NCBI GenBank assembly: GCA_965240325.2 | Contig: OZ251241.1 | Coordinates: forward strand, 620,001 to 684,000 | DNA from: Rebecca billardiae RCC1528 | Taxonomy: Eukaryota > Haptophyta | Direction: 5' to 3' | Length of the DNA: 64,000 nt | Shown here: positions 63,895-64,000 of the stretch, one piece after another | How the letters are laid out: each line of letters starts with the position of its first letter | Position numbering within the stretch: position 1 is the stretch's first letter | The notes under the pieces: model-generated | Databases searched by the model: none | What the model was told of the DNA's origin: nothing | The model's input: only the letters and a program-made list of their open reading frames with translations | Made by a program: the position numbers and the translations under genes

Positions 63895-64000
63895 TAGAAA
63901 GTATGAATTACAGGTTGAATACGCCGTACTAGCTAATAATTGGCAGACGGCGGACGCGAATAATCGGCCTGGTATAGTGAGTGCCGCCGGCGCCGCGCCC

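Overview
This is a nuclear segment from a GC-rich unicellular eukaryote. Spliceosomal introns can be placed by reading frame in most genes, there are two RNA polymerase III-type tRNA genes, RPC34, SPT4 and P4-ATPase homologues, long (TA)n tracts, and terminal-inverted-repeat elements and a retrotransposon. Coding regions are very rich in Ala, Arg and Gly codons. Almost all placed introns start GTGCG rather than GTRAGT. A GC-rich alga fits best, and a haptophyte is my leading guess. The assignment is an inference, not something the sequence proves.

Layout. 1-2.07 kb: 5' part of an SLC30A9/ZnT9-like zinc transporter (minus) head to head with an alpha/beta hydrolase. 2.07-3.78 kb: copy 1 of a 1.7 kb TIR element. 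3.8-6.75 kb: no supported gene, one 78-bp tandem repeat. 6.76-9.96 kb: armadillo-repeat protein (minus) divergent from an isochorismatase-fold hydrolase. 10.4-10.8 kb: a TA-flanked MITE with a second copy at 63.5 kb. 11.7-17.4 kb: dual-specificity phosphatase with a membrane tail, sulfotransferase, a small hypothetical protein and an intron-containing amidohydrolase. 19.3-25.8 kb: BAH-like protein, an eight-helix membrane protein made of two four-helix units, a foldback element, and a multi-pass protein with a cytosolic TIR-like domain.

26.1-34.5 kb: TIR-element copy 2 is split by a 6.76 kb tyrosine-recombinase-type (Ngaro/PAT-like) retrotransposon. It has split direct repeats, intact Gag-like and RT-RNase H frames, and an exact, footprint-free insertion point that can be read against copy 1. 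36.2-37.8 kb: TIR-element copy 3. 37.9-40.4 kb: membrane protein divergent from a J-domain protein. 40.7-42.6 kb: (TA)n tracts and two identical tRNA-Ala(CGC) genes. 43.1-50.1 kb: a complete 12-exon P4-ATPase. 50.4-53.8 kb: three small membrane-protein genes, one interrupted by an in-frame TGA. 55.5-58.5 kb: a two-domain glycosyltransferase. 58.9-62.3 kb: two divergent gene pairs, including RPC34/SPT4.

Genes are compact and often divergent with tiny spacers, so many promoters must be shared. The genes are housekeeping, membrane and signalling functions with no pathway in common. The most notable items are the tyrosine-recombinase retrotransposon, the GTGCG splice-donor signature, an SPT4 lacking half its zinc ligands, and the in-frame TGA.
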